Assembly (NCBI GenBank): GCA_007748055.1
Contig: CP036279.1
Location: 2,542,001 to 2,606,000, forward strand
DNA length: 64,000 nucleotides
Source: Kolteria novifilia
Lineage (GTDB): Bacteria > Planctomycetota > Planctomycetia > Kolteriales > Kolteriaceae
Direction: 5' to 3'
In this document: in pieces, positions 26,820-35,800 of the stretch
Layout: each line of letters begins with the position of its first letter
Position numbering within the stretch: position 1 is the first letter of the stretch
Translations under genes and position numbers: made by a program
Notes under the pieces: model-generated
What the model saw: only the letters and a program-made list of their open reading frames with translations
The model's database searches: none
Told to the model about the DNA's origin: nothing

Positions 26820-27482
26820 ATGGCGACCTTATTCCTTGTGTGTGCGATCTTTGGCGGGACCGTGTTGGTCATTCAATTCGCGATGAATCTTCTCGGTCTC
26901 GGTTTCGACTCGGTCGCCGATCTCGATGTCGATCTTGGCGGAGGGGACTCGGGCGGAGACGCCGGATCGGTCGACATGGTCGACGGCGTCGATCACCATC
27001 ATCAGACCGATCCGACGCAGGCCCACAAGGGAAGCTCCTGGGGTTTCGCGAAGTACCTGACGCTGCAAACGATCGTCGCGTTCCTGGCGTTTTTCGGCCT
27101 GGGCGGCTTGGGAAGCCTGGAAGCGGGCTATTCCTCGCCGCTGTCGGTGCTCGTCGGCGTCGGCCTTGGGCTATTGGTGATGATGGCCCTGGGATGGGTG
27201 TTCGAGCACCTGCATCGCTTGGAACGAGATGGCTCGATCAGGATGCGGCACATCGAAGGGGCGCGCGGGCGGGTCTACTTGAAGATCCCCGGCGATGGTC
27301 AGGGATTCGGCAAGGTCACTCTCAGTTTGCAGGGGCGAACGGTCGAAGTGCCCGCGAAGACCCAAGGCCCAGATCTGACAACTGGCACACGTTGCGTCGT
27401 GACGCGCTTGCTCGACCAACGCACTGTGGAAGTGGTGGCTCTCGGTTCCTCGGTCGAGCGGGAAGTGTCTCAGCAAGCTTAA
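26820..27482 (+). CDS. NfeD-like membrane protein
   Basis: A 220-residue protein. The N-terminal hydrophobic segment (MATLFLVCAIFGGTVLVIQF) is followed by an Asp/Gly-rich extracytoplasmic loop containing HHHQTD, then two or three membrane segments (residues ~78-125). The C-terminal ~80 residues form a small OB-like beta domain (GARGRVYLKIPGDGQGFGKV to RCVVTRLLDQRTVEVV), as in short NfeD proteins. It lacks the ClpP-like protease domain of long NfeD. It sits 77 bases upstream of a flotillin gene, the usual partner, and the two are expected to act together in membrane microdomains. Confidence 0.75.
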   Translation: MATLFLVCAIFGGTVLVIQFAMNLLGLGFDSVADLDVDLGGGDSGGDAGSVDMVDGVDHHHQTDPTQAHKGSSWGFAKYLTLQTIVAFLAFFGLGGLGSLEAGYSSPLSVLVGVGLGLLVMMALGWVFEHLHRLERDGSIRMRHIEGARGRVYLKIPGDGQGFGKVTLSLQGRTVEVPAKTQGPDLTTGTRCVVTRLLDQRTVEVVALGSSVEREVSQQA

Positions 27483-27559
27483 ATCAGATTCTCCCAACGC
27501 CCTCCCCGCGCCGTCGGTGTGGATGAGGCAACGTTCGGGTTGGCACAGAGGGGGACGAA

Positions 27560-29206
27560 GTGACGATATTCGCGCAGGTTGGTGAGATGGACACGATGAG
27601 CGTCGTGGTTTGGGCGGGGGTCATCCTATTCGCGATGATCGCGTTCGGCCTGCTCGTCATGATCTTGCGGTGGTACAAACTCTGCCCGTCGAACCGGATT
27701 CTGGTTCGCTGGGGTCTCAAATCGGGCTCTCAATCGGCGCAGGTCTTCCACGGCGGTGGCGCCTGGGTCATCCCGATCTTCCAGAACTACGCCTACTTGA
27801 GTCTCGAGCCGATGCAGATCGAGGTCCCGCTCAAGGGAGCGCTCTCGGCCGAGAACATCCGCGTCAACGTGCCGAGCGTCTTCACCGTCGCGGTCGGCAG
27901 CGAGTCGGCGGTCAGGCAGAACTCGGCGATCCGTTTGCTCGGACTTAGTCACAACGAGATCAAGGATCAGGCGAGCGACATCATCTTCGGTCAGCTCCGT
28001 CAAGTCATCGCCTCGATGAAGATCGAGGAGATCAACCGCGATCGTGACAAGTTCCTCTCGAGCGTGCAGGAGTCGCTCGAACCGGAACTCGAAAAGATCG
28101 GTCTGGTGCTGCTCAACGTCAACATCACCGATATCACTGACGACTCGGGCTACATCGACGCCATCGGGCGCAAGGCGGCCAGCGCCGCGATCCAGCAGGC
28201 CGAGATCGATGTTGCCGAGCAACAGAAATCGGGGTCGATCGGCGTCGCCCGCGCCAAGCAGGAAGAGGCGATCCAGGTCGCCAATGCCGACAAAGAGAAA
28301 ATGATCGGTACCAAGAACGCCGAACGCGAACGGTCGGTCCGCGTCGCCGATCTCGAACGGGAACAACAAGTCGGCGTCGAGACCGCACGCTTCGAGCAAG
28401 AGGCGCGGATCAAAGAAGCCGAACGCGACATGCGTATCAAGTTGGCCGATGCCGACGCCCTGGCGATCGGTGGCGAAAACGAAGCCAAGGCGTCCGTCGC
28501 CGGTTCGGAAGCGACGCTCGCGGTGAAGGAGGCCGAAGCCTACCAACTCGGAGAAACTCGCAAGCGTGAAGCCGAAGCGGCCGTCCGCGAGGCCCAGTAC
28601 GCCGCGGAAACCAAAGCCGCCAAAGTGCAGGCCGAGAAGATCGAAGCCGAACGTCGGGCGGAGTTGGAAGCTCCCGCGCGGGCCCAGAAGGCCAAGATCA
28701 TGGTCGACGCCGAAGCCGAGGCCGAACGCAATCGCCTCGTGGCCGAAGGTGAAGCCAAGGCGATCTTCGCCAAACTCGAGGCCGAAGCTCGCGGTCAGTA
28801 CGAGACGCTCTCGAAGAAAGCCGAAGGTCTCGGCGAGATCATCTCCGCTTGTGGTGGACCGCAGGCCGCGTTCCAACTGCTCATGCTCGAACACCTCGAT
28901 GAGCTGTCGCGGACCGCGTCCGAGGCGATCTCGAACATCAAGTTCGACAAGGTCATCGTCTGGGAGAACGGCGGGCAGAATGGAAACGGGGCGACCGCCG
29001 GCTTCCTCCAGAACATGGCGAAGACTCTCCCGCCGGTCCTTCAGATCATGGAGCAGATCGGCGGCGTGAAAATGCCCGAGTACTTCGGCGAGATGGTCGA
29101 GGAGCACAAGGGCGAGCCCACTCAATCGGGTAATGGGGCAAGTACCGTCGCCGACGCGACGCCGGAGAAGCCGATCGCGAACCGGACGTCGCACAAGAAG
29201 TCCTAA
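27560..29206 (+). CDS. Flotillin/SPFH-domain protein
   Basis: A 548-residue flotillin. One N-terminal membrane segment (VVVWAGVILFAMIAFGLLVM) is followed by an SPFH domain (~60-220; ILVRWGLKSG, PLKGALSAENIRVNVPSVFT, LLNVNITDIT) and a long EA-rich coiled coil (~225-430: AEIDVAEQQ, EAERNRLVAEGEAKAI). A C-terminal tail of ~90 residues follows. Flotillins oligomerise at the inner membrane and organise lipid microdomains. GTG 27560 is the longest start; ATG 27587 behind AGGTTGGTGAG is equally possible and removes nine residues. A terminator hairpin follows. Confidence 0.9.
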   Translation: MTIFAQVGEMDTMSVVVWAGVILFAMIAFGLLVMILRWYKLCPSNRILVRWGLKSGSQSAQVFHGGGAWVIPIFQNYAYLSLEPMQIEVPLKGALSAENIRVNVPSVFTVAVGSESAVRQNSAIRLLGLSHNEIKDQASDIIFGQLRQVIASMKIEEINRDRDKFLSSVQESLEPELEKIGLVLLNVNITDITDDSGYIDAIGRKAASAAIQQAEIDVAEQQKSGSIGVARAKQEEAIQVANADKEKMIGTKNAERERSVRVADLEREQQVGVETARFEQEARIKEAERDMRIKLADADALAIGGENEAKASVAGSEATLAVKEAEAYQLGETRKREAEAAVREAQYAAETKAAKVQAEKIEAERRAELEAPARAQKAKIMVDAEAEAERNRLVAEGEAKAIFAKLEAEARGQYETLSKKAEGLGEIISACGGPQAAFQLLMLEHLDELSRTASEAISNIKFDKVIVWENGGQNGNGATAGFLQNMAKTLPPVLQIMEQIGGVKMPEYFGEMVEEHKGEPTQSGNGASTVADATPEKPIANRTSHKKS

Positions 29207-29264
29207 ACGCGGCGCTGTCAACGACTGGCGGGGGTTCCTTCGCCCCGGTCGACGATCTCGCGAC

Positions 29265-29297
29265 GAGCCGATCCTTCGGGGTCGGCTCTGTTGTTTT
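29265..29297 (+). terminator. Terminator after the NfeD/flotillin genes
   Basis: A stem GAGCCGA / TCGGCTC, extended inward by CC/GG pairing around a TTC loop, is followed by TGTTGTTTT. It lies ~60 bases after the flotillin stop. Confidence 0.7.
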
Positions 29298-29613
29298 GGA
29301 AGACCCTTGAGCTCTCCACCACCTCTCACCTCTCGCGTAGCGGCTTCGGACGTTGTCGGCGCCTGTGTCTCTGAACTTCGTCAACTTGCCCAATGAGTTC
29401 GTTGACCCCCGCTTCCCCGTCCGTTACAGTCCAACCGGCCATTCTCTGTCGACATTGCTGACACTTGATCCCGACCCACATTCCCAACCGGACTGTTGGG
29501 GGTAGTCGGTCGATTCACTCAGTGTCAATGATTCGCGACGCAAAGGGTAAGGCCAGGGGCGGCCGGGGCTCACCGCCAAAAGCATCTTGATCTGAACGTA
29601 CAGGGGAATCGAC
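29298..29613. other. Leader region of the DUF1559 operon
   Basis: About 315 bases without a gene. It should hold the promoter of the following three-gene operon. ACAGGGGAA just before ATG 29614 is a plausible ribosome binding site; no confident -35/-10 pair was found. Confidence 0.4.
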
Positions 29614-30552
29614 ATGCAGGACCAGCCTCCGCGCGTGCGTCGGCGCTTCGTGCATCGATCAGCCTTCACGCTCGTCGAACTGCTCGTGGTGATCGCGATC
29701 ATTGGGATCTTGGTGGCGCTTCTTTTGCCGGCGGTTCAGCAAGCGCGCGAGGCGGCGCGTCGTTCTCAATGTCAAAACAACATGAAACAACTCGGGACGG
29801 CGATGCACGCCTACCACGCTTCCCATCAAACGCTTCCGCCCGGCTACGTCTCGCATGTTGGATCCAATCCTTCGAACACGAGTTGGTGTCGTAGCGGCTC
29901 GGGCGTTCGGCAGTTCGCCGGAGCACCGTGGTCGGTGTTGATCTTACCCTTTCTCGATCAGCAAGCGCTTTACGACCGTTTCAATGTCTCGGAGGATTTC
30001 GCTCAGGGAGATGGCGGGGTTCCGACACCGAATGCCAATGTAATGACACCGATGGCGGCGTACCGCTGCCCCTCCGACGTGAACTTCTCTCAGGATCCCG
30101 ATTTGACGAGTTACTTCGGGGTCCAAGGAGGTGGTGCCGAATCCTGCTCCGGCTTTAGCGGGACGCGCGACTTCTTCATCAGTGGGCTTCTGTTTCACAA
30201 TTCGAGCATCCCCCTGGGCAGTGTTAGCGATGGAACCGCCAAGGTCTTCCTCCTTGGAGAGACCCGCTATCAAGCGAGTTCCAATACTGCCCTCTCTTGG
30301 GCATCCTCGGCGAAGAACGACGCCAATGCGATGCCCTTCACGCTCGCCGGCGTACAGGAGCGGATCAATCTCTATGACGTGGGCGGAGTTCCGCAGATGA
30401 CCAAGGGCTTTAGCAGCTTTCATCAAGGAGGCTGCCACTTCACCATGGCCGACGGCTCAACACACTTCATCAGCGAAACGATTGACTTGGATGTCTACCA
30501 ACAATTGGGTCAGCGTGCCGACAATCTACCTCTCGGAGGTCTCCCGCAATGA
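29614..30552 (+). CDS. DUF1559 protein with prepilin-type N-terminus (copy A)
   Basis: A 312-residue DUF1559 (SBP_bac_10-type) protein. A short basic leader precedes the type IV prepilin-like cleavage and helix motif [20 protein letters not shown], then [22 protein letters not shown]. Conserved features include LPPGYVSHVG, LPFLDQQALYD, a GTRDFFISG segment and the C-terminal H-x9-DG type motif CHFTMADGS. Such proteins are very abundant in Planctomycetota, are probably processed by a prepilin peptidase, and are of unknown function. The stop overlaps the next start as ATGA. Confidence 0.88.
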   Translation: MQDQPPRVRRRFVHRSAFTLVELLVVIAIIGILVALLLPAVQQAREAARRSQCQNNMKQLGTAMHAYHASHQTLPPGYVSHVGSNPSNTSWCRSGSGVRQFAGAPWSVLILPFLDQQALYDRFNVSEDFAQGDGGVPTPNANVMTPMAAYRCPSDVNFSQDPDLTSYFGVQGGGAESCSGFSGTRDFFISGLLFHNSSIPLGSVSDGTAKVFLLGETRYQASSNTALSWASSAKNDANAMPFTLAGVQERINLYDVGGVPQMTKGFSSFHQGGCHFTMADGSTHFISETIDLDVYQQLGQRADNLPLGGLPQ

Positions 30553-31475
30553 TGAATCCTTCGCCCCGTCGCGCTCGTGGGGCCGGTTTCACCTTGGTGG
30601 AACTGCTCGTGGTGATCGCGATCATTGGGATCTTGGTGGCGCTTCTTTTGCCGGCGGTCCAGCAGGCCCGCGAAGCGGCGCGCCGCTCTCAGTGTCAGAA
30701 CAACATGAAACAACTCGGAACGGCTTTGCACGCGTTCCATTCCTCTCACATGAGGCTGCCTCCCGGTTACGCGGCGGACATCGAGACGAACACGTCGAGC
30801 ACCTGGTGCACGGGCGGCTCGGGAGCCAGTGCGCAGGGTCGGGCGCCTTGGGCGGTTTACATCCTTCCGTTTCTCGACCAACAGGCGCTCTACGACAAGC
30901 TGAACCTTGAGGAGCGTTTTTCCCAAGCCAATCTCGGCGTGCCCTCTCCCAACGACGCCTTCATCGTCCCCTTGGCCGCCTTTATCTGTCCTTCGGACCA
31001 AGACGTGGCGAGCAATCCGGACAAGACCAGCTACTTCGGCGTTCAAGGGGGCGGCACCGAAGCGTGCTCCGGTTTCTCGGGGACGCGCGACTTCTTCCTC
31101 AATGGCGTCCTCTACCACAACTCGGAGATCACGCTTGGGCACGTCAGCGATGGGACCTCGCAAGTCTTCATGGTCGGGGAGTCGCGCTATCAGCAGGCGG
31201 CGAGCAACCCGGCGGTCTCGTGGGCCTCGAGCGTCAAGTTCGGCGGCAACGCCGTCGCCGGGACACTCGCGGGTGCTCAGGAACCGATCAATCTCCACGA
31301 CGGGGAGGGGCTGCCGCAATCGACGAAGGGCTTCAGCAGCTATCACCCCGGTGGCTGCCATTTCACCATGGCCGACGGTTCGGTTCATTTCGTGAGTGAG
31401 TCCATCGACTTGGATGTCTATCAGCAATTGGGACAGCGGGACGACGGTCAACCGCTCGGAGGTCTGCCTCGGTGA
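30549..31475 (+). CDS. DUF1559 protein with prepilin-type N-terminus (copy B)
   Basis: A 308-residue paralogue of the preceding gene, with the same [20 protein letters not shown] helix, LPFLDQQALYDKLN, GTRDFFLNGVLYHNSEI and the CHFTMADGS end motif. A 59-base block encoding the N-terminal helix (30600-30658) is base-for-base identical to copy A (29677-29735), including third codon positions, although the rest has diverged. The start overlaps copy A by four bases and the stop overlaps the lipoprotein gene as GTGA. All three are therefore one translationally coupled unit. Confidence 0.88.
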   Translation: MMNPSPRRARGAGFTLVELLVVIAIIGILVALLLPAVQQAREAARRSQCQNNMKQLGTALHAFHSSHMRLPPGYAADIETNTSSTWCTGGSGASAQGRAPWAVYILPFLDQQALYDKLNLEERFSQANLGVPSPNDAFIVPLAAFICPSDQDVASNPDKTSYFGVQGGGTEACSGFSGTRDFFLNGVLYHNSEITLGHVSDGTSQVFMVGESRYQQAASNPAVSWASSVKFGGNAVAGTLAGAQEPINLHDGEGLPQSTKGFSSYHPGGCHFTMADGSVHFVSESIDLDVYQQLGQRDDGQPLGGLPR

Positions 31476-31915
31476 ATCGTCTTCGTTGCCGACCCTCGTC
31501 CGCTTGGGTTGTCTGGTTGAGTTTGGTGGTCGTTGGAGGACTCGGTTGTGGCGTCAAGCCTCCCGGGCCCCCACGCTACGTCGTCTCCGGCGAGGTGACC
31601 TACCGGGGAGAACCCGTGCCCGACGGGTTTATCGTCTTCGTGCCAAACGCGTCCAAGGGGACCCGTGGGCCCGGCGGTGGGGCGAAAATCATCAACGGCT
31701 CGTACGCGACGCCACGCGACAAGGGGGTGGTGGGTGGACACTACCTCGTCCGGATTCGCGGGACCGACGGGGTTCCCGTCGTCAACGATTTGGGCGAAGA
31801 GGCGTCGGGAACGATCTTGTTCTCGGAGTACGAAGCGGAAGTCGAGTTCCCTAGCGAGGACGCGACCCAAGACTTCGAGGTTCCCACGAAGGAGCCATCC
31901 AAGCCCGGCCGCTGA
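31472..31915 (+). CDS. Small carboxypeptidase-regulatory-like lipoprotein (operon with DUF1559 A/B)
   Basis: A 147-residue protein with a lipoprotein signal (VVWLSLVVVGGLGCGVKPPG; lipobox GLGC). A single beta-sandwich domain follows, of the kind seen in planctomycete carboxypeptidase-regulatory-like proteins: SGEVTYRGEPVPDGFIVFVP, then GSYATPRDKGVVGGHYLVRI. These accompany DUF1559 genes very often, so a joint surface role is likely, but no activity is known. GTG 31472 overlaps the DUF1559 B stop. The last residues (EVPTKEPSKPGR) are a short polar tail. Confidence 0.75.
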   Translation: MNRLRCRPSSAWVVWLSLVVVGGLGCGVKPPGPPRYVVSGEVTYRGEPVPDGFIVFVPNASKGTRGPGGGAKIINGSYATPRDKGVVGGHYLVRIRGTDGVPVVNDLGEEASGTILFSEYEAEVEFPSEDATQDFEVPTKEPSKPGR

Positions 31916-32169
31916 CCACGCTACGTTCCCCATGCTGGAGGCACTTCACGAACTCCCGAGATCGCCCAAAGACGGCGACCTCGCGGAGTCGTGTTGTTAC
32001 GTTTCTCGCCAAAGCGTAGAATTGGGAGATGCGGGAGGTGGCGCTCTTTTGGGAAGGATGCCCGCCAACTTGACGACAAGGATGCTCCCGCCGTCCCAGC
32101 GACACACCGCAAGACCGCGTGTTCGTTGATCGGGAAAACAATCACACTACTCCCATGCCGGTCCATCGA

Positions 32170-34527
32170 ATGAACAGAGCACTAGTCGCAATCGTTGCTT
32201 TGTCGGCCCTCTCCGAGTGTGCCCTGAGCAAGTCTTGGGCGATCGAGTCTCCGGGATCGACGATCCAGGGACTCGTCCAAAAGGAAGATCAGCAACCGGC
32301 CGCGAAGGAGAAGAAAGCGGAGAAGCCCAAGTCGGGCTACCTCACCTCGTTGCTGCCCGGCGAGGAGACCCTCGATCCCTTCGTTCCCGCGGAGCCGCTG
32401 ACGACCGACGACGCCAAAGCGATCGAAGCGCGGACGCTGGTCGTGCTCGGATTCGCCGAGGAGGAGCGTCGGCATCTCGTCTCGGCGCTGGAACTGTACG
32501 AGAAGGCGGCCAAGCTCTGGCCCGAGTCGGTCTCGGCGCTTCGCAACGCCGCTCGGATGAGTTTCCTCCTCGAACAGCACGACAAGGGACTCGAGTACGC
32601 CCGACGTGCCCTGGATCGCTATCCCAGCGACTTCGTGTTGCTGCACGAGTTCGGCAAGCACAGCGCCAGCGCCGGCCGACGCGAGGACGCGATTGAATCG
32701 TTCGAAAAAGCGTCGGCGATTGAAGGAGCGGCAAAGAGCGATCCGATGCGTTTCCTCGAGTTGCAGCTCCTCTTGGCTCAGCTCTACGAGGGAACCGGCA
32801 ACAACGAGGGGGTCGCGAACGCCTGGAGCCAGGTCCTCAACATTCTCGACGATCCGATTCGCTATCCGCTCGAACCGACCGTTCGTCAACGCATGCTGCG
32901 TCGGCGGGTGACCTACTTCGAACGACTGGCGCGAGCGCTCAACGATCAGGGAAAGCACGAAGAGGCTCTCGCGGTGCTCGAGGAAGGCCGCCAGAAGATT
33001 GGCGGCCAGGCCCGGCGTCTGCTTCTTATTGAGAGTGAGGTTCGCGTCGAGCAAGGCAAGCTCGAGGATGCGCTCCGGCTCGTCGAGGAGTATCTCGCCT
33101 TCAAGTTCCAAAATCCCGAAGCTCTCGCCCACTACGAGAAAGTCCTCGCGAAACTCGGTCGCGACAAGGATCTGCTTGCCGAGCTCGAGAAACTCGTCGA
33201 GCGCGATCGTCACAACGCGGAGCTTCGCCAGTTCTACGCTCGCAAGCTGATCGAGGCGGAGCGGTTCGCCGACGCGGAGGAGATCCTGCGTCGTCCCGGG
33301 ACGCGCTCGGAGAGTTTGCCGCTCCTCTTCGAACTCTATCGCAAGAACGATCAGCCGGAGAAGGTGCTCGACGTCATCCTGGAGGCGTTCGCGGGCCGGA
33401 GCCGGTTCGCGACCCGGGAGTCGCGAGTGGCGACGCTGGCCAAAATCGCCGAGCAGCTCAAGGAGATGTCGAAGGACTCCGACTTCGTCACCAAAGTGGC
33501 CGATGCCGCCCGGGCTCGGGTCAAGGATGAGGACGATCCGCTCGGCTTTCGTGGGAAGCTGATCATCGCCGACACCGCCAAGCAGGCCGATTTGATCGAC
33601 TTGAGCAAGGAGTTCTACGCTCTCGCGCTGGAGGACGAGCCAAACAACGCCGACGTCCGCATCCAGTTGATCGCGATGTTGATGAACAAGGAACTCTACG
33701 AGGACGTCATCAAGCAGGCCCAAGAGGGCGCCAAGCAGCATCCCGACGACTACCGCTTCGTTGATCGGCAAGCCTCGGCGCTGCAGATGCTCGAGAAGAC
33801 CGACGAGGCGGTCGCCCTCATTGAGGACTACCTCAACCGCGTGAAGAAGAAGGATTCGACGATCCTCGTCTTCGACACGCTCATTCGCATCTACCAGATG
33901 GCCGAACGCTACGACGACGCGATCAAGACGTGTCAGCGCGTGATCAACGACTTCCCCGACCCCAAGCAGTCGGGACTTGCGAGCTATCGCATGGCCAATT
34001 GCTACTTGCTCAAGGGGGACGAGGAGAAGGCGGAAGAGAGCCTCGTCAAGCTGGCCGACGCCGAGCCCAACACGCTGCTTCCGTTCATCGAGGCGGCGGT
34101 GAACAACGATTTGGGGTACATCTGGGCGGACAAGGGCAAGCATCTCGATCGCGCCGAGGAGATGGTCCGGCGGGCGATCGACATTTACGAACGCAGTGGC
34201 GAGGGGCCCAACGCCGCTTACCTCGACAGCATGGGCTGGGTTTACTTCAAGAAGGGGAACTACAAGCAGGCCCTGAAGTATCTCAAGGAAGCATCCGAGA
34301 TGGAAGAGGGGCAGGATGCGGTCATTTACGACCATCTTGGCGACGCCCATCTCCAGCTCAAGCAGCGCGACGACGCCAAGACGGCTTGGGAAAAGGCGAT
34401 CAAGTTGTACGAAGAGAAGGATGCCGAGCGCGACGCCGACAAGTTGAAGGCGCTCCGCGAGAAACTCAAGCTACTTGGTCAGAAGGATGATGCATCGCCG
34501 GGGTCGGCCGAGAAGACCTCTCCTTGA
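32170..34527 (+). CDS. Large exported TPR-repeat protein
   Basis: A 785-residue protein. ATG 32170 gives a signal peptide (MNRALVAIVALSALSECALS); in-frame ATGs at 32119 and 32155 would put polar residues ahead of it. Many TPR units follow (ALELYEKAAKLWPESVSALR, GLEYARRALDRYPSDFVLLH, NNADVRIQLIAMLMNKELYEDV, YLDSMGWVYFKKGNYKQALKYL, YDHLGDAHLQLKQRDDAKTAW). The closing repeats with AYLDSMGWVYFKKGNY resemble the common planctomycete and Bacteroidota TPR type. TPR arrays bind other proteins; a periplasmic or outer-membrane scaffold role is inferred. It precedes yebC by 89 bases in the same direction. Confidence 0.75.
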   Translation: MNRALVAIVALSALSECALSKSWAIESPGSTIQGLVQKEDQQPAAKEKKAEKPKSGYLTSLLPGEETLDPFVPAEPLTTDDAKAIEARTLVVLGFAEEERRHLVSALELYEKAAKLWPESVSALRNAARMSFLLEQHDKGLEYARRALDRYPSDFVLLHEFGKHSASAGRREDAIESFEKASAIEGAAKSDPMRFLELQLLLAQLYEGTGNNEGVANAWSQVLNILDDPIRYPLEPTVRQRMLRRRVTYFERLARALNDQGKHEEALAVLEEGRQKIGGQARRLLLIESEVRVEQGKLEDALRLVEEYLAFKFQNPEALAHYEKVLAKLGRDKDLLAELEKLVERDRHNAELRQFYARKLIEAERFADAEEILRRPGTRSESLPLLFELYRKNDQPEKVLDVILEAFAGRSRFATRESRVATLAKIAEQLKEMSKDSDFVTKVADAARARVKDEDDPLGFRGKLIIADTAKQADLIDLSKEFYALALEDEPNNADVRIQLIAMLMNKELYEDVIKQAQEGAKQHPDDYRFVDRQASALQMLEKTDEAVALIEDYLNRVKKKDSTILVFDTLIRIYQMAERYDDAIKTCQRVINDFPDPKQSGLASYRMANCYLLKGDEEKAEESLVKLADAEPNTLLPFIEAAVNNDLGYIWADKGKHLDRAEEMVRRAIDIYERSGEGPNAAYLDSMGWVYFKKGNYKQALKYLKEASEMEEGQDAVIYDHLGDAHLQLKQRDDAKTAWEKAIKLYEEKDAERDADKLKALREKLKLLGQKDDASPGSAEKTSP

Positions 34528-34616
34528 CCCGGCTCCGTTCCCGCCCTATAGGTACATTCCCCGGTAGGAACGACTCCTTCGACCAGCAGGATCGCGCACC
34601 ACGAGGAAAAGTGAGT

Positions 34617-35360
34617 ATGGCGGGACATTCCCATTCCAAGAACGTTCGGCTTCGTAAAGCCGCGGTCGACGCGAAGCGAAGCAAGCTCTTCACGAAGATG
34701 GCCAAGCTGATCACCACCGCGGCACGCTCCGGCGGCGGCGATCCGAACCTCAACGCCAAGCTTTCCTTCGCGATCGGCAAGGCCAAGAGCGTCTCGCTTC
34801 CCAAGGAGACGATCGAGCGAGCCATCAAGAAGGGGACCGGCGAACTCGAGGGTGAAGGCTACGAGGAGATCCTCTACGAGGGTTACGGCCCCAACGGCGT
34901 CGCCGTCATCTGCGAGATCTTCACCGATAATCGCAACCGAACCGCCTCGGAAGTTCGCAAGATCTTCGACACCCATGGTGGCAAGCTCGGCACGACCAAC
35001 TGCGTCGCCTTCATGTTCAATCGCAAGGGCCGCTTTCTCGTCGAGGCCGAAGGGCGCGAGGAAGAGGAGATGATGGAACTCGCGCTGGAAGCCGGAGCGG
35101 AGGACTGCAAACGCTCGGGGGACTACTTCGAGTTTCTCTGCGATCCCAACGACTTTGACTCGCTGGGCAACGTGCTCGACGAGCAGAAGATCGAGGCCGA
35201 GGAGGCCGATCTCGTTCGCATCGCCGAAACTCTCGTCGACTGTGACGAGGATGTGGGCCGAAAGATCGCGAGCTTGCTCGAGAAGCTCGAGGATCTCGAC
35301 GATGTGCAGAGCGTCTATTCCAACGCCAACATCCCCGACGCTGTCTACGCGGAAGCGTAA
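34617..35360 (+). CDS. yebC: YebC/PmpR-family regulator
   Basis: A 247-residue protein beginning MAGHSHSKNVRLRKAAVDAKR, close to the YebC consensus (MAGHSKWxNIxxRK) but with SHSKNVR in place of SKWANI. It continues with LSFAIGKAKSVSLPKETIERAIKKG, YEGYGPNGVAVICE and TDNRNRTASEVRKIF. YebC proteins act as transcription regulators, and in some bacteria as translation factors that relieve stalling at proline stretches. ATG 34617 follows a GAGG-like site and starts at the consensus; an in-frame codon at 34524 gives 31 extra residues of no domain. A convergent gene ends just downstream. Confidence 0.93.
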   Translation: MAGHSHSKNVRLRKAAVDAKRSKLFTKMAKLITTAARSGGGDPNLNAKLSFAIGKAKSVSLPKETIERAIKKGTGELEGEGYEEILYEGYGPNGVAVICEIFTDNRNRTASEVRKIFDTHGGKLGTTNCVAFMFNRKGRFLVEAEGREEEEMMELALEAGAEDCKRSGDYFEFLCDPNDFDSLGNVLDEQKIEAEEADLVRIAETLVDCDEDVGRKIASLLEKLEDLDDVQSVYSNANIPDAVYAEA

Positions 35361-35363
35361 ACG

Positions 35364-35380
35364 GACCGACTCAGTCGGTC
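35364..35380. terminator. Bidirectional hairpin between convergent genes
   Basis: A perfect 8-bp inverted repeat GACCGACT / AGTCGGTC with a one-base centre spans the end of yebC and the stop codon of the convergent lipoprotein gene. The tails are not strongly T-rich, so termination is plausible but unproven. Confidence 0.5.
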
Positions 35381-35778
35381 AATTCGAAGCGGAACTCCGT
35401 CGAATCACTGCTGACGTTCGCCACGAGGCCGGAGTCGCCCGGCTTCGTGTAGCGGACGGGCAGGACCGAATCGAGTTCGGCGTAGGGGTCCTTTTCGCTT
35501 CCCATCTTAGGCACCATCTTCTCGATCGTGACCTGATGTTCTCCCACCAACGCCCCGTCGTTTTGGCGAAATGTCGTCAGCTCGAACTCGCCCAGGTTGT
35601 TTGTGGTGCCCGTCGCCGGTCGGCCACTCTTCGGGATGAACGAGACGCTCGCCTCGTCGACGGGTTCACCCTTGTAGGTGACGATCCCGGTCACGGGAAT
35701 CGTCTTCGGCAAGTCGGTTCCGCTCGCGCAGCCCGCGAGGAAGAGAAGGCATCCCAAGGTCGCTGGTCGCAGCCGCAT
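35371..35778 (-). CDS. Small carboxypeptidase-regulatory-like lipoprotein
   Basis: A 135-residue protein with a lipoprotein signal (LGCLLFLAGCASG) and one beta-sandwich domain (VTGIVTYKGEPVDEASVSFIP, NLGEFELTTFRQNDGALVGEH). It follows the DUF1559 gene at 35801 in the same direction with a 22-base gap, so the pair repeats the DUF1559-then-lipoprotein order seen at 29.6-31.9 kb. The start at 35778 is preferred, since upstream codons run into the neighbour gene. Its end lies inside the hairpin shared with yebC. Confidence 0.72.
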   Translation of the reverse strand: MRLRPATLGCLLFLAGCASGTDLPKTIPVTGIVTYKGEPVDEASVSFIPKSGRPATGTTNNLGEFELTTFRQNDGALVGEHQVTIEKMVPKMGSEKDPYAELDSVLPVRYTKPGDSGLVANVSSDSTEFRFELTD

Positions 35779-35800
35779 CGGAGGTTTCGTCCTTTTTCGC

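Noticed and set aside
27626-29329. 567-codon frame antisense to flotillin
   Set aside because: Its Phe/Gly/Leu/Asp-rich repeats mirror the EA-rich coiled coil on the other strand; not a gene.
29614-31475. DUF1559 genes as type IV pilin or type II secretion pseudopilin genes
   Set aside because: They share the prepilin helix only; the bodies are DUF1559 and no secretion ATPase, platform or peptidase gene is nearby.
32182-34350. 722-codon open frame antisense to the TPR gene
   Set aside because: Long antisense frames are expected in high-GC genes; the plus strand encodes clear TPR repeats and the antisense product has no domain.
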